Assembly (NCBI GenBank): GCA_016713175.1
Contig: JADJPQ010000021.1
Coordinates: 1 to 37,008, forward strand
DNA: 37,008 bases
Source: Planctomycetota bacterium
Lineage (GTDB): Bacteria > Planctomycetota > UBA1135 > UBA2386
Reading direction: 5' to 3'
The position numbers and the translations under genes were made by a program. Within the stretch, counting starts at the first letter, position 1. Every line of letters starts with the position of its first letter. The notes below the pieces were generated by a model, which did no database searches, was not told the origin of the DNA, and saw only the letters and a program-made list of their open reading frames with translations. Positions 12,371 through 19,935 of this stretch are shown here, one piece after another.

Positions 12371-12589
12371 ATGGACATGAACGTGCTGCAGAAGGCTCAG
12401 GGGTTGGCTGGTGCGAAGATCGACGGTAACGCGGACATGGTGCGCCGCATCCTGAACGTGATGGCTGACGGCGACGCGAGTCCGCCGGCCAAGTTCGTTG
12501 CGATTTCCAGGTGGCTCAGCCGGGCGCCGAGCGATGAGGCGCGGGTTGCGGTGGTGGAGGCTGTTGCGGCGGTTGTGGGGAGTGCATGA
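12371..12589 (+). CDS. Hypothetical protein, 72 aa
   Basis: A small helical protein (MDMNVLQKAQGLAGAKIDGNADMVRRILNV...) with GGAGA eight bases before the ATG. No motif is recognised. It lies between the recombination genes and the terminase and is coupled to the next gene by an ATGA overlap. The ~75 bases before it hold no gene. Confidence 0.5.
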   Translation: MDMNVLQKAQGLAGAKIDGNADMVRRILNVMADGDASPPAKFVAISRWLSRAPSDEARVAVVEAVAAVVGSA

Positions 12590-12828
12590 CCACCGAACTG
12601 CCGAAGGTGGTGTGGACGAGCCCGGACGGTGAGACCAGGGCCGTGCTTCGTGCCGTCAGGAATGCCGAGCTTTCCAAAGCTGTGGTCGACATCGAGGATC
12701 GGTCGTCGAATGCGATGCACGAGCCGACCTGGGTCGGCGCCGAGCTGGGCTTCGGGGAACTGGTGGACCAGATGGCCGAGATCGTCGCCGACCTGTCCGG
12801 CGTGAAGTGGCGGGAGGCGAAGGCGTAG
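12586..12828 (+). CDS. Hypothetical protein, 80 aa
   Basis: An 80-residue protein from an ATGA overlap. A short beta-like N-terminus (KVVWTSPDGETRAVLRAV) is followed by two helices. The family is unknown. It is the last early gene before the packaging genes. Confidence 0.5.
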   Translation: MTTELPKVVWTSPDGETRAVLRAVRNAELSKAVVDIEDRSSNAMHEPTWVGAELGFGELVDQMAEIVADLSGVKWREAKA

Positions 12829-12853
12829 GCTGGCGGCGCCGAGCCACAAGTCC

Positions 12854-12859
12854 TATACT
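12854..12859 (+). promoter_or_regulatory. Candidate late promoter -10 for the packaging genes
   Basis: TATACT stands out in GC-rich DNA, ending eight bases before the ATG of the small terminase gene. The -35 position (TGGCGG) is poor, so an activator or an alternative sigma factor would be required. There is no ribosome binding site before that ATG, which would fit a leaderless or nearly leaderless transcript. Confidence 0.35.
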
Positions 12860-12867
12860 TTGGTCCC

Positions 12868-13365
12868 ATGAGTGAGACCGGCGACCAGCCCAAGGTGGGC
12901 AGGCCGAGGCGTGTCCCGTTGGTCGACCCGACGATTGCCGACGAGGTCTGCGAGTGGATCGCAGAGGGCAAGACCTTGCGCAGCTACTGCCGGCAGCCTG
13001 GGAAGCCGGCAAGGCGGACGATTGACGAGTGGAGGGCGCAGGACGACGAGTTCGCTGCCCGGGTCGCGCGCGCGCGGGACATCGGCTTCGACCAGATCGC
13101 GGACGAGTGCATGCACATTGCCGACGACGACAGCGGCGACGCAGTCGTTGACGACGAGGGCCGCGAGCGCCTGGACTCGGAGTTCGTCCAACGCAGCAAG
13201 GTCAGGATCGAGACCCGCTTGAAGCTGCTCGCGTGCTGGGACCCGCGCCGTTACGGCAACAAGCCGGCGGACGGTGAAAGCGCTATTGCCAGCGCCGCCA
13301 AGCTGCTGGCCGACCTCAACGAGATCGACCTGCGCAGCGGCGCGCAGGAGCCAGATGCTCCCTGA
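12868..13365 (+). CDS. terS: Terminase small subunit
   Basis: A 165-residue protein with the form of Sf6-like small terminases. The N-terminal basic tail GRPRRVP is followed by ADEVCEWIAEGKTLRSYCRQPGKPARRTIDEWRAQDDEFAARVARARDIGFDQIADE, the DNA-binding helix bundle typical of these subunits. Then come an acidic stretch, the oligomerisation helix with RLKLLACWDPRRYGNK near residue 120, and a C-terminal tail that would contact the large subunit. It recognises the phage DNA for packaging. It overlaps the large-subunit gene by 11 bases. Confidence 0.88.
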   Translation: MSETGDQPKVGRPRRVPLVDPTIADEVCEWIAEGKTLRSYCRQPGKPARRTIDEWRAQDDEFAARVARARDIGFDQIADECMHIADDDSGDAVVDDEGRERLDSEFVQRSKVRIETRLKLLACWDPRRYGNKPADGESAIASAAKLLADLNEIDLRSGAQEPDAP

Positions 13366-14647
13366 CCGATGGATGACGCTGTTGCCAGCCGCAGAGCAGG
13401 TGCGGCTGGAGCGCTCGCCGGCCCGGTTCCGAGTGGTCGCGGGCGGCCGGCGCAGCGGCAAGACCGAGCGGGCCAAGCGCCGGCTGATCCGCTGCTGCCT
13501 GCGCCCGCCACTTGTCGGCGCGCGCTACTTCGCCGCGGCGCCGACTCGCGACCAGGCCAAGCGCATCTTCTGGGAGGACCTGAAGGCGCTGGCACCCCGC
13601 GAGTGGGTGTCCGACGTGCGCGAGTCCGAGCTTGAGATCCGATTCCGCCAGGGCTCGACGCTCGTTGTGGTCGGGCTCGACCGACCGCAGCGCATCGAGG
13701 GCACGCCGTGGGACGGCGGCGTGGTCGACGAGTACGCCGAGGTCAAGGCGTCGGCGTGGAAGTCGTCGATCCGGCCCGGCTTGTCGACTCTCGGCCGTCC
13801 TGGCTGGTGCTGGTTCACCGGCCGACCGAAGGGCCGCAACCACTTCTACGACCTGTGGCGCAACGCCGCGTCGCTCGAAGGCTGGGCCGCGTTCCACTGG
13901 AAGAGCGCCGACGTCCTTCCACCCGACGAGATCGAGGCGGCGCGGCGCGAGCTCGACCCGCTCACCTTCGCGCAGGAATACGAAGCGGACTGGGTCAACT
14001 TCACCGGGCTCGCCTACCACTGCTGGAGCCCGATTCGGAACCTGCGCCAAGTCGACTACGACAACAGGTTGCCGCTGGTCTTCTGCTTCGACTTCAACGT
14101 GCAGCCCGGGGTCGCGGTCGTGCTGCAGGAGCGGCAGGAAGGGACGTGCGTCATCGGGCAGGTGCACATCAGGAACAGCAGCAACTCGACTCGGGTTTGC
14201 CGACGCTTGCTCAAGGACTGGCGACACATCCACAACGGCCCGGTCCTGATCTACGGCGACGCAACTGGCGGCCGGCGCGACACCAGATCCGAGACGAACG
14301 ACTGGGACGTGATCCGCGACTACCTGACCAAGGGCGACGTCGAGGAACGCATCCAAGGATGGCCAGACGTCCGCACGCGCGTCGGCAAGTCCAACCCGTT
14401 CGAGCGCGACCGCGTGAACTCGATGAACACGCGCCTGCAAAACGCGAGCGGACAGGTGCGTCTGTTCGTCGACCCGAACAAGGCTCCCGACGTGGTTCGG
14501 TGCTTCGAGGGCACGGTGGTGCTCGAAGGCGGTAGCGGCGAGATCGACAAGAAGCGCACGCCCGACCTGACGCACTGGACGGACGCGCTTGGATACTACG
14601 TGCATGCCGATTTCCCCGTCACTGGGGGAGGACTGAAGCGAGTATGA
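13355..14647 (+). CDS. terL: Terminase large subunit
   Basis: A 430-residue packaging motor. Walker A is GGRRSGKT at residues 30-37, and Walker B is VVDEYAE with D125 and E126. The nuclease half supplies acidic residues in CFDFN (D246), YGDATG (D302) and HWTDALGYY (D410), the RNaseH-like triad of headful and cos terminases. The start at 13355 has AGGAG in front and overlaps the small subunit. The protein threads DNA through the portal and cuts it. The length is normal for the family. Confidence 0.92.
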   Translation: MLPDRWMTLLPAAEQVRLERSPARFRVVAGGRRSGKTERAKRRLIRCCLRPPLVGARYFAAAPTRDQAKRIFWEDLKALAPREWVSDVRESELEIRFRQGSTLVVVGLDRPQRIEGTPWDGGVVDEYAEVKASAWKSSIRPGLSTLGRPGWCWFTGRPKGRNHFYDLWRNAASLEGWAAFHWKSADVLPPDEIEAARRELDPLTFAQEYEADWVNFTGLAYHCWSPIRNLRQVDYDNRLPLVFCFDFNVQPGVAVVLQERQEGTCVIGQVHIRNSSNSTRVCRRLLKDWRHIHNGPVLIYGDATGGRRDTRSETNDWDVIRDYLTKGDVEERIQGWPDVRTRVGKSNPFERDRVNSMNTRLQNASGQVRLFVDPNKAPDVVRCFEGTVVLEGGSGEIDKKRTPDLTHWTDALGYYVHADFPVTGGGLKRV

Positions 14648-16161
14648 CGACGGCGATCGGAACCATGTCGGCAACGCGCCGCATGATGGAGGACGAGTTC
14701 TCTTGGGATCTTCTGCGCGACCTGCGCGGCAGCACCAAGGCCATGCGTACGGCTGGCGCCAAGTGGCTGATCCCGGACAACGAGGAGCGGAGGGACGCCA
14801 AGCGGTTCGCCGAGCGGTTGCAGCGCTCGACGCTTTGGCCGGCCTACGACGACGCAATCAACAACCTCGCAGCCATGCCGTTCCAGCGGCCGGTCATGGT
14901 CGGGGATCTGCCGGACCCGATGGCCCGCATCGAGACGAACGCGGACCGGCAGGGAACGTCGCTGACCCGGTTCGGCAAGCTGCTGCTCGAAGACCTCGCC
15001 GACCGGGGCATGGCCCTGCTGCTGGTCGACAACGTGCCGGCGCAGATCCAGGACGGCGATACCGTGCGCGTGATGAACCGGGCCGAGGCCGAGCAGATGG
15101 ACGCGCGCCCCTACTTCGCGCGCATCGCTCCCGACAACCTGATCGGTGGTCGACACGAGATCCGGAACGGTCGCGAGGTCATCACCGAGCTGCGCGTGCG
15201 CGAGTGGACAACGAAGGTTGACGCGAACGGCAACGAGGTCGCGGTCGAGCGAGTGCGTTGGTGGACCGAGACCGGATTCGAGGTGTGGGAGCACGACGAG
15301 CAGGACACGGGGCGCATCGCTCTGGCGACGGCCAGCGGGCAGAAGTCCTACCGGAAGGTGCAGGACATGACGCCACACGGGTTCCCCGACGGGATTCCTC
15401 TGGTCGTGATCTACGCCAAGAAGTTGGCCCCGCTGGTGGCGAAGCCGCCTCTGCTCGGCCTTGCGTGGGAGAACGTCGGGCACTGGAACAGCAGCAGCCA
15501 ACAGAACTGGATCCTGCACTACGCCCGCGCGCCCCTGCTCGTCATCACCAACGTCTCGCACGCGACCGCCGAATCCCCGCCGAAGCTCGGGGCTGGCGCA
15601 TCGCTGATCGACAGCGGCGACGCCAAGGTGTTCTACGTCGAGCCTGCCGGCACGTCGATTGCGGCCGGCGAGCGGGACATCGCGACGCGCGAGCAACGCA
15701 TGCGGGCCATGTCGATGGCACCGGCGATCGACCGGGTCAGTGGGCCAGAGACCGCAACCGGCGAGATCAGGGCCGAGAAGAAGCAGCAGACGCCATTGCA
15801 GTCGTGGATCGAGGCGTTGGAGTGGGGGCTCTACGACGCCTACGCGATGGCGGCGCGGTGGCTCGACCAGGAACTGCCCGAGGACTTCGACGTGGCCATC
15901 TTCCGCGACATGGCTGTGATCGGCGGCGGCGCGCAGGAGATCGGCATCCTGCAGACCGACGTTCGCGAGGGACGCATCACGCACCAGACCTACCTGGTCG
16001 AGTGCCAGAAGCGCGGTTGGTATCCGGACCTGGACGTCGAGGCCGAGGTCGAGCTGACCGCGACGGGGCCGGAGCCGGAGCCAGATCCCGTGCCCATCCC
16101 GATGCCGTCGGATGGCGTGCCGCCTGTCGAGGGAGACGCCGTCGAGGACGATGCGGCATGA
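14644..16161 (+). CDS. Portal protein (DUF4055 type)
   Basis: A 505-residue protein coupled to the terminase by ATGA. Typical portal features: the N-terminal wing with WLIPDNEERRDAKRFAERLQRSTLWPAYDDAINNL, a central region with PYFARIAPDNLIGG and GIPLVVIYAKK, the NSSSQQNWILHYARAPLLVIT helix-strand, and a long helix rich in E/R/Q (ATREQRMRAM). The Pro/Glu-rich C-terminal tail (EPEPDPVPIPMP) is disordered. It forms the dodecameric ring at the head vertex through which DNA enters. DUF4055 members of this size sit next to similar terminases in proteobacterial phages. Confidence 0.82.
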   Translation: MTTAIGTMSATRRMMEDEFSWDLLRDLRGSTKAMRTAGAKWLIPDNEERRDAKRFAERLQRSTLWPAYDDAINNLAAMPFQRPVMVGDLPDPMARIETNADRQGTSLTRFGKLLLEDLADRGMALLLVDNVPAQIQDGDTVRVMNRAEAEQMDARPYFARIAPDNLIGGRHEIRNGREVITELRVREWTTKVDANGNEVAVERVRWWTETGFEVWEHDEQDTGRIALATASGQKSYRKVQDMTPHGFPDGIPLVVIYAKKLAPLVAKPPLLGLAWENVGHWNSSSQQNWILHYARAPLLVITNVSHATAESPPKLGAGASLIDSGDAKVFYVEPAGTSIAAGERDIATREQRMRAMSMAPAIDRVSGPETATGEIRAEKKQQTPLQSWIEALEWGLYDAYAMAARWLDQELPEDFDVAIFRDMAVIGGGAQEIGILQTDVREGRITHQTYLVECQKRGWYPDLDVEAEVELTATGPEPEPDPVPIPMPSDGVPPVEGDAVEDDAA

Positions 16162-16559
16162 CGCGGGCGCAGGAGGTGGTAAGTCGCTGTGTGAAGTGCG
16201 GGGCCAGGATGCCAAACACGCCAAGCCGGGCCTACTGCAGCGAATGCGATGGATCGCACCGAGCGACGCACTTCGCCGGCAACCCGTGGGTCCACCCCTA
16301 CGAGCCAGATCCGCTACGACGGCGGTGGCGTGTCGGACCTCGAGCAGCACATCATGGACCAGGAGGACGACGCAACATGACCACCGAGCCAGAGAACTGC
16401 GACCGGTGCCACTACCAGCGCGGCGGCGTCTGCCGGCGCCTGCCGCCTGTCGTGCGCGACAGCGGCCAGCTTGGCGGCCTGCCCACGGCGTGCTGGCCGA
16501 TCGTGAAGCCGGCGGACTGGTGCGGCGAGTATCGGCGGCGTGAGGGGCGCGAGGACTGA
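16158..16559 (+). CDS. Cys-rich protein(s): zinc ribbon fused to a CxxC...WCGE module
   Basis: One open frame of 133 residues from the ATGA at 16158. The first part has CVKCGARM...YCSEC, a zinc ribbon. The second starts at an internal ATG (16377) and reads NCDRCHYQRGGVCRRLPP...WPIVKPADWCGEYRR, a compact four-Cys module found alone as a small phage protein. Between them the frame is R/G-rich while another frame (16249-16380) reads more like protein and ends in ATGA exactly at 16377. The likely truth is two or three small genes whose frames happen to be joined. Confidence 0.5.
   Translation: MTRAQEVVSRCVKCGARMPNTPSRAYCSECDGSHRATHFAGNPWVHPYEPDPLRRRWRVGPRAAHHGPGGRRNMTTEPENCDRCHYQRGGVCRRLPPVVRDSGQLGGLPTACWPIVKPADWCGEYRRREGRED
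16249..16380 (+). CDS. Possible overlapping small protein, 43 aa
   Basis: An ATG at 16249 opens MDRTERRTSPATRG...YDGGGVSDLEQHIMDQEDDAT, ending in a stop that overlaps the ATG at 16377 as ATGA. The tail VSDLEQHIMDQEDDAT looks more natural than the same bases read in the overlapping Cys-rich frame. Its front half is also antisense-like, so a one-base frame break joining the upstream zinc ribbon to this tail is an alternative. Low confidence. Confidence 0.3.
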   Translation: MDRTERRTSPATRGSTPTSQIRYDGGGVSDLEQHIMDQEDDAT

Positions 16560-17602
16560 TGCCCCGCAAGCCCACCATCAACACCCGCCTGCAGGACCGC
16601 TACCTGCGCCAGGCCATCCGGCTGCAGCGCTACGTCGGCGGCCAGCAGCGGCAGGTGGTCCGGTTCCTTGACCGCGACGTGTTCCCGTCGGTGCTCGGGC
16701 GCCTGCAGACGCGCCTGGAGTCCATCCGGTCCCGGGGCTTTGACCGCGGCCCGCACACCACGAAGCGCTACACCCAGATGCTCGTCGACACGCGCGAGGT
16801 GCTCAAGGATGGGCTCGGCAAGGCCCGCAAGCGCCTCACCGGCGACCTGCGCGACCTGGCCAAGGTCGAGGCCGAAGCGTCGCTCAAGGCCATGGAAGCC
16901 GAGGCCGGGCCGGTTGGCGTGACGTTCCGCGGGATCGACATGCGCACGATCCAGACCGTCGCGAGCCAGCCGGTGGACGGCCAGCCGCTGGCGAAGTGGT
17001 GGCGCGACATCGAGCGCGGGACCATGCGCCGGATCGAGCGCGAGATCGGCGTCGGGCTGGCGCAGGGCGAGACCGTCGACCAGATGGTCACGCGCGTGCG
17101 CACGAACGCGTTCCCCACGACGCGGCGCAACGCCGAGGCCTTGGTCCGGACGGCCGCGACGCACGTGTCCGCGCAGGCGCGCGAGGCCTCGTTCCGCGAG
17201 AACGCGGACACGATCAAGGGCGTGCAGTGGGTGTCGACGCTGGACCTGCGCACGTCCGACACGTGCAAGGCTCTTGACGGCCGGGTCTTCCCCGTTGGCG
17301 AAGGCCCGCGCCCGCCAGCGCACCCGAACTGCAGGTCGACGCTCGTGCCCGTGCTGAAGTCGTGGCGCGAGCTGGGCATCGACCTGGACGAGGCTCCCGA
17401 CGGCACGCGCGCGAGCATGGATGGGCAGGTGCCGGCCAACCTGAGCTACGGCGACTGGTTGGATGAGCAGCCTGCCGATCGCCAGGACGCGGCGCTTGGC
17501 CCGTCCCGCGCGCGGCTGTTCCGCGCCGGCCGCATCACAGTCGCCGACCTGACGACGTCGTCGGGCAGGCCGTTGACCCTGGACGAACTCAGGGAGTCTT
17601 GA
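16559..17602 (+). CDS. Minor head morphogenesis protein (SPP1 gp7 / Mu F-like)
   Basis: A 347-residue protein located between portal and scaffold, as expected. The long helical N-terminal half is followed by the family core: TAATHVSAQAREASF, then QWVSTLDLRTSDTCKALDGRVFPV and PPAHPNCRST, the conserved W...D.RT...C...G and HPNCR motifs of the Mu F/SPP1 gp7 family. These proteins ride in the procapsid with the portal and are needed for infectivity or DNA ejection. The ATG overlaps the previous stop by one base. Confidence 0.85.
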   Translation: MPRKPTINTRLQDRYLRQAIRLQRYVGGQQRQVVRFLDRDVFPSVLGRLQTRLESIRSRGFDRGPHTTKRYTQMLVDTREVLKDGLGKARKRLTGDLRDLAKVEAEASLKAMEAEAGPVGVTFRGIDMRTIQTVASQPVDGQPLAKWWRDIERGTMRRIEREIGVGLAQGETVDQMVTRVRTNAFPTTRRNAEALVRTAATHVSAQAREASFRENADTIKGVQWVSTLDLRTSDTCKALDGRVFPVGEGPRPPAHPNCRSTLVPVLKSWRELGIDLDEAPDGTRASMDGQVPANLSYGDWLDEQPADRQDAALGPSRARLFRAGRITVADLTTSSGRPLTLDELRES

Positions 17603-17639
17603 CGAAACGTGCAGTATCCTGCATGCTGGAGAAAGCAGA

Positions 17640-18392
17640 ATGGCGTTGACTCTCATCGCTGACTCACTCGACGAGCTGCCCGAGGCGGTCCGGAAGGATG
17701 CGGCCCAGGCGAACGGCAAGTTCGCGCTGGCCGTGCCTGCTGGCTGGTCGGTCGAGGACACGAAGGGCTTGAAGAAGGCCCTGCAGGACGAGCGCGGAGC
17801 CCGGTCGAAGGCCGAGCAGGCGCTTGCCTCGTTCGAGGGCATCGACGACGCCAAGGCAGCGCGCGAGGCGCTGGAGAAGCTGCGGGCCGGCGGGCTCAAG
17901 TCCGCGGCCGACATCGACGCGTTCAAGGCGTCGCTGGAGAAGAAGTTCGGCGAGGACCGGGCGAAGCTCGAAGGGCAGGTCAAAGCCTACCGCGGGCAGC
18001 TTGAGTCCGAGCTTGTTGAGAGGGCCGCGATTGCGGCCATCACTGCCAAGGGCGGCGGGAAGTCGCTCCGGGCGTTGCTTCCGCTCGTGAAGCAGGCAAC
18101 GCGCGTGGAACATCTGGCAGACGGCAAGCTCAGGGTGACGCTCGTCAACGAAGACGGCTCACCGATCGTCACGAAGCGGTCCGGTTCCACGGACCCGATG
18201 GGTGTCGACGAATACGTTGAGGTCCTGCGGGACGCACCGGACCTCAAGCCTTTGTTCGACGCGACCAGTGCCGGGGGATCCGGCGCGCACAGTCAGGGCG
18301 GGGGATCCGCACGAGCTGCAAACAACACCAACCAACCCCTCACGGGGTATGGGCTGTTGCAGCGTGCGAACGAGCAATCTGCACACGCGTAG
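17640..18392 (+). CDS. Scaffolding protein
   Basis: A 250-residue, highly charged coiled-coil protein (SVEDTKGLKKALQDERGARSKAEQALASFEGI..., K/E/A-rich heptads over residues 35-130). A small beta segment and a Ser/Gly/Asn-rich tail follow. This composition and the slot directly before the major capsid gene mark it as a GP20-like scaffold that templates procapsid assembly and is then lost. GGAG precedes the ATG; a short TGCAG-TATC-CTGCA palindrome lies in the 37-base leader. Confidence 0.8.
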   Translation: MALTLIADSLDELPEAVRKDAAQANGKFALAVPAGWSVEDTKGLKKALQDERGARSKAEQALASFEGIDDAKAAREALEKLRAGGLKSAADIDAFKASLEKKFGEDRAKLEGQVKAYRGQLESELVERAAIAAITAKGGGKSLRALLPLVKQATRVEHLADGKLRVTLVNEDGSPIVTKRSGSTDPMGVDEYVEVLRDAPDLKPLFDATSAGGSGAHSQGGGSARAANNTNQPLTGYGLLQRANEQSAHA

Positions 18393-18443
18393 TCGCGAGC
18401 CCGTCCAGTTTCCCGTGGGGATGTTCCTCACGGAGTAACTGCA

Positions 18444-19376
18444 ATGGTTCTGACGATCGTCGAGGCCGGCAAACTCGCCGCCTCCAACGGACAGGACAAG
18501 AAGGCCGGCGTCATCATGACGTTTGCCGAGTCCTCGCCCCTCCTGGCAGCAATGCCAGTCGTGCCCATCGCGGGCAACAGCTACGCATGGACGCGCGAGA
18601 AGACGCTGCCGAGCGTCGCGTTTCGCGGCGTCAACGAGGCATACACCGAATCGACGGGCGACGTCGAGACGGTCACCGAGCCGCTGAAGTTGATCGGCGG
18701 CGATCTGGACGTGGATCGGTTCCTGATCCAGACCAACGGCCCCGCGGTGCGCACCGCGCACGAGCGAATGAAGGCGGTGGCGATGGGCCAGACCATCGGC
18801 GCCAAGCTCATCACCGGCAGCACGGCGTCATCCAAGAAGGAGTTCGACGGGCTGGCGTTCCGGTTCGGCGGCGGCATCACGTCGGTCACGGCCAGCACGC
18901 AGGTCGTCAGCAATGGCGCAGCGGCCCTGTCGATGAAGAACTTGGACTCGGTCATCGACGCTGTCGACCCGTCGATCGGCAGGCGCGTGCTCGTCATGAC
19001 GCTGGCGATGCGCCGCAACATGACCGCGTTCCTGCGCGGCAGCGGCACGGCGATTCAGATCACGCAAGACGCGTTCGGCAACCCGGTCGAGACCTATCAG
19101 GGACTCCCGATCCTGGTCGCCGACGAGAACGGCAACCAGGCGGCGATGGCGTTCAACGAAAACGGTAACACGACCTCGTCGATCTACGTCTGCGCTCTCG
19201 GTCCGACCGGACTGCACATGATCGAGAACGGCGGTATCGACGTTCGCGACCTCGGCGAGATCAACACGTCGCCGGTCTTCCGAACTCGCGTCGAGTGGTA
19301 CACCGGCCTCGTGCCGGAGCATCCGCGCTGCGTCGCGCGGCTCTACAACATCACCAACGCCACGGCCGTGGCCTGA
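18444..19376 (+). CDS. Major capsid protein
   Basis: A 310-residue protein in the major-capsid position after the scaffold. Sequence signs: an N-terminal arm, PVVPIAGNSYAWTREKTLPSVAFRGVNEAYTEST (strand-rich, typical of HK97-fold coats), a spine-like helix (RTAHERMKAVAMGQTIGAKLI), GEFDG-like loop KKEFDGLAFR, and a C-terminal domain with SPVFRTRVEWYTGL. No protease or delta domain is visible. The gene has GGAG before ATG and a small CCGTG/CACGG hairpin just upstream, between scaffold and coat. Confidence 0.85.
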   Translation: MVLTIVEAGKLAASNGQDKKAGVIMTFAESSPLLAAMPVVPIAGNSYAWTREKTLPSVAFRGVNEAYTESTGDVETVTEPLKLIGGDLDVDRFLIQTNGPAVRTAHERMKAVAMGQTIGAKLITGSTASSKKEFDGLAFRFGGGITSVTASTQVVSNGAAALSMKNLDSVIDAVDPSIGRRVLVMTLAMRRNMTAFLRGSGTAIQITQDAFGNPVETYQGLPILVADENGNQAAMAFNENGNTTSSIYVCALGPTGLHMIENGGIDVRDLGEINTSPVFRTRVEWYTGLVPEHPRCVARLYNITNATAVA

Positions 19377-19393
19377 TCGAAAGGGGCTGAACA

Positions 19394-19846
19394 ATGGTTC
19401 TCTACGGAATGGACGCGACGTTCGATTCGCGTCTGCGACTCAAGGACTCGTCCGCACACACGACTGGCACGACTGTCGGCCAGGTCGACGGCGCGGATGC
19501 CAGCCTCTACATCGGCTCCGGCCGGGTGAAAGGCGAGGTCAAGATCAACGTCACAGCCTGCGACGTCGCCAGCGCGGACGAGGTCTACAAGATCCAGCTC
19601 GTCGGCAATGCCGATGGGGCCTGGGGCTCGACTCACGTGCTTGCCGAGTTGACGCTCGGCATCGCGGCGTCGATCCCGAACCAGGTCAACAAGACGACCG
19701 GGTTCTACTCGCTGCCGTTCATCAACGCGGCGCCGCTCACTGCTGGCGCCGAGCCGTCCTACCTCGGATATCTGCGCATTCGCACGGTCGGGAGCGGCAC
19801 GACGCCGTCCGTGACCTACGAGGCGTGGGTCGCCAAGGACGAGTGA
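19394..19846 (+). CDS. Capsid cement / decoration protein (Bbp16-like)
   Basis: A 150-residue beta-rich protein directly after the major capsid gene. The pattern (short N-terminal D/S-rich strand, ASLYIGSGRVKGEVKINVTACDVASADEVYKIQLVG, then HVLAELTLG and a C-terminal YLGYLRIRTVGSGTTPSVTYEAWVA) fits jelly-roll capsid cement proteins of the Bordetella phage Bbp16 kind, which bind the head surface and stabilise it. AAGGGG lies before the start. The assignment rests on position and pattern rather than a signature motif. Confidence 0.65.
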   Translation: MVLYGMDATFDSRLRLKDSSAHTTGTTVGQVDGADASLYIGSGRVKGEVKINVTACDVASADEVYKIQLVGNADGAWGSTHVLAELTLGIAASIPNQVNKTTGFYSLPFINAAPLTAGAEPSYLGYLRIRTVGSGTTPSVTYEAWVAKDE

Positions 19847-19864
19847 CCTTTTGGTGACGGGGTC

Positions 19865-19906
19865 GCCTGGCGTCGCCGGTGTCATGCCGACGGCGCCAGG
19901 CCTTTC
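19865..19906 (+). terminator. Terminator-like hairpin after the capsid genes
   Basis: GCCTGGCG (19865-19872) pairs perfectly with CGCCAGGC (19894-19901), extended inward by about three further pairs, with a short CTTTC tail. It would dampen transcription beyond coat and cement, giving them higher expression than the tail genes. The T-tract is weak, so read-through is likely. Confidence 0.5.
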
Positions 19907-19935
19907 GAGTCTGCATTCGACAGGAGTAGACAGCG

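Noticed and set aside
17603..17640. Promoter before the scaffold gene (TTGACG and TATCCT)
   Set aside because: The two hexamers are only ten bases apart, too close for a sigma-70 promoter.
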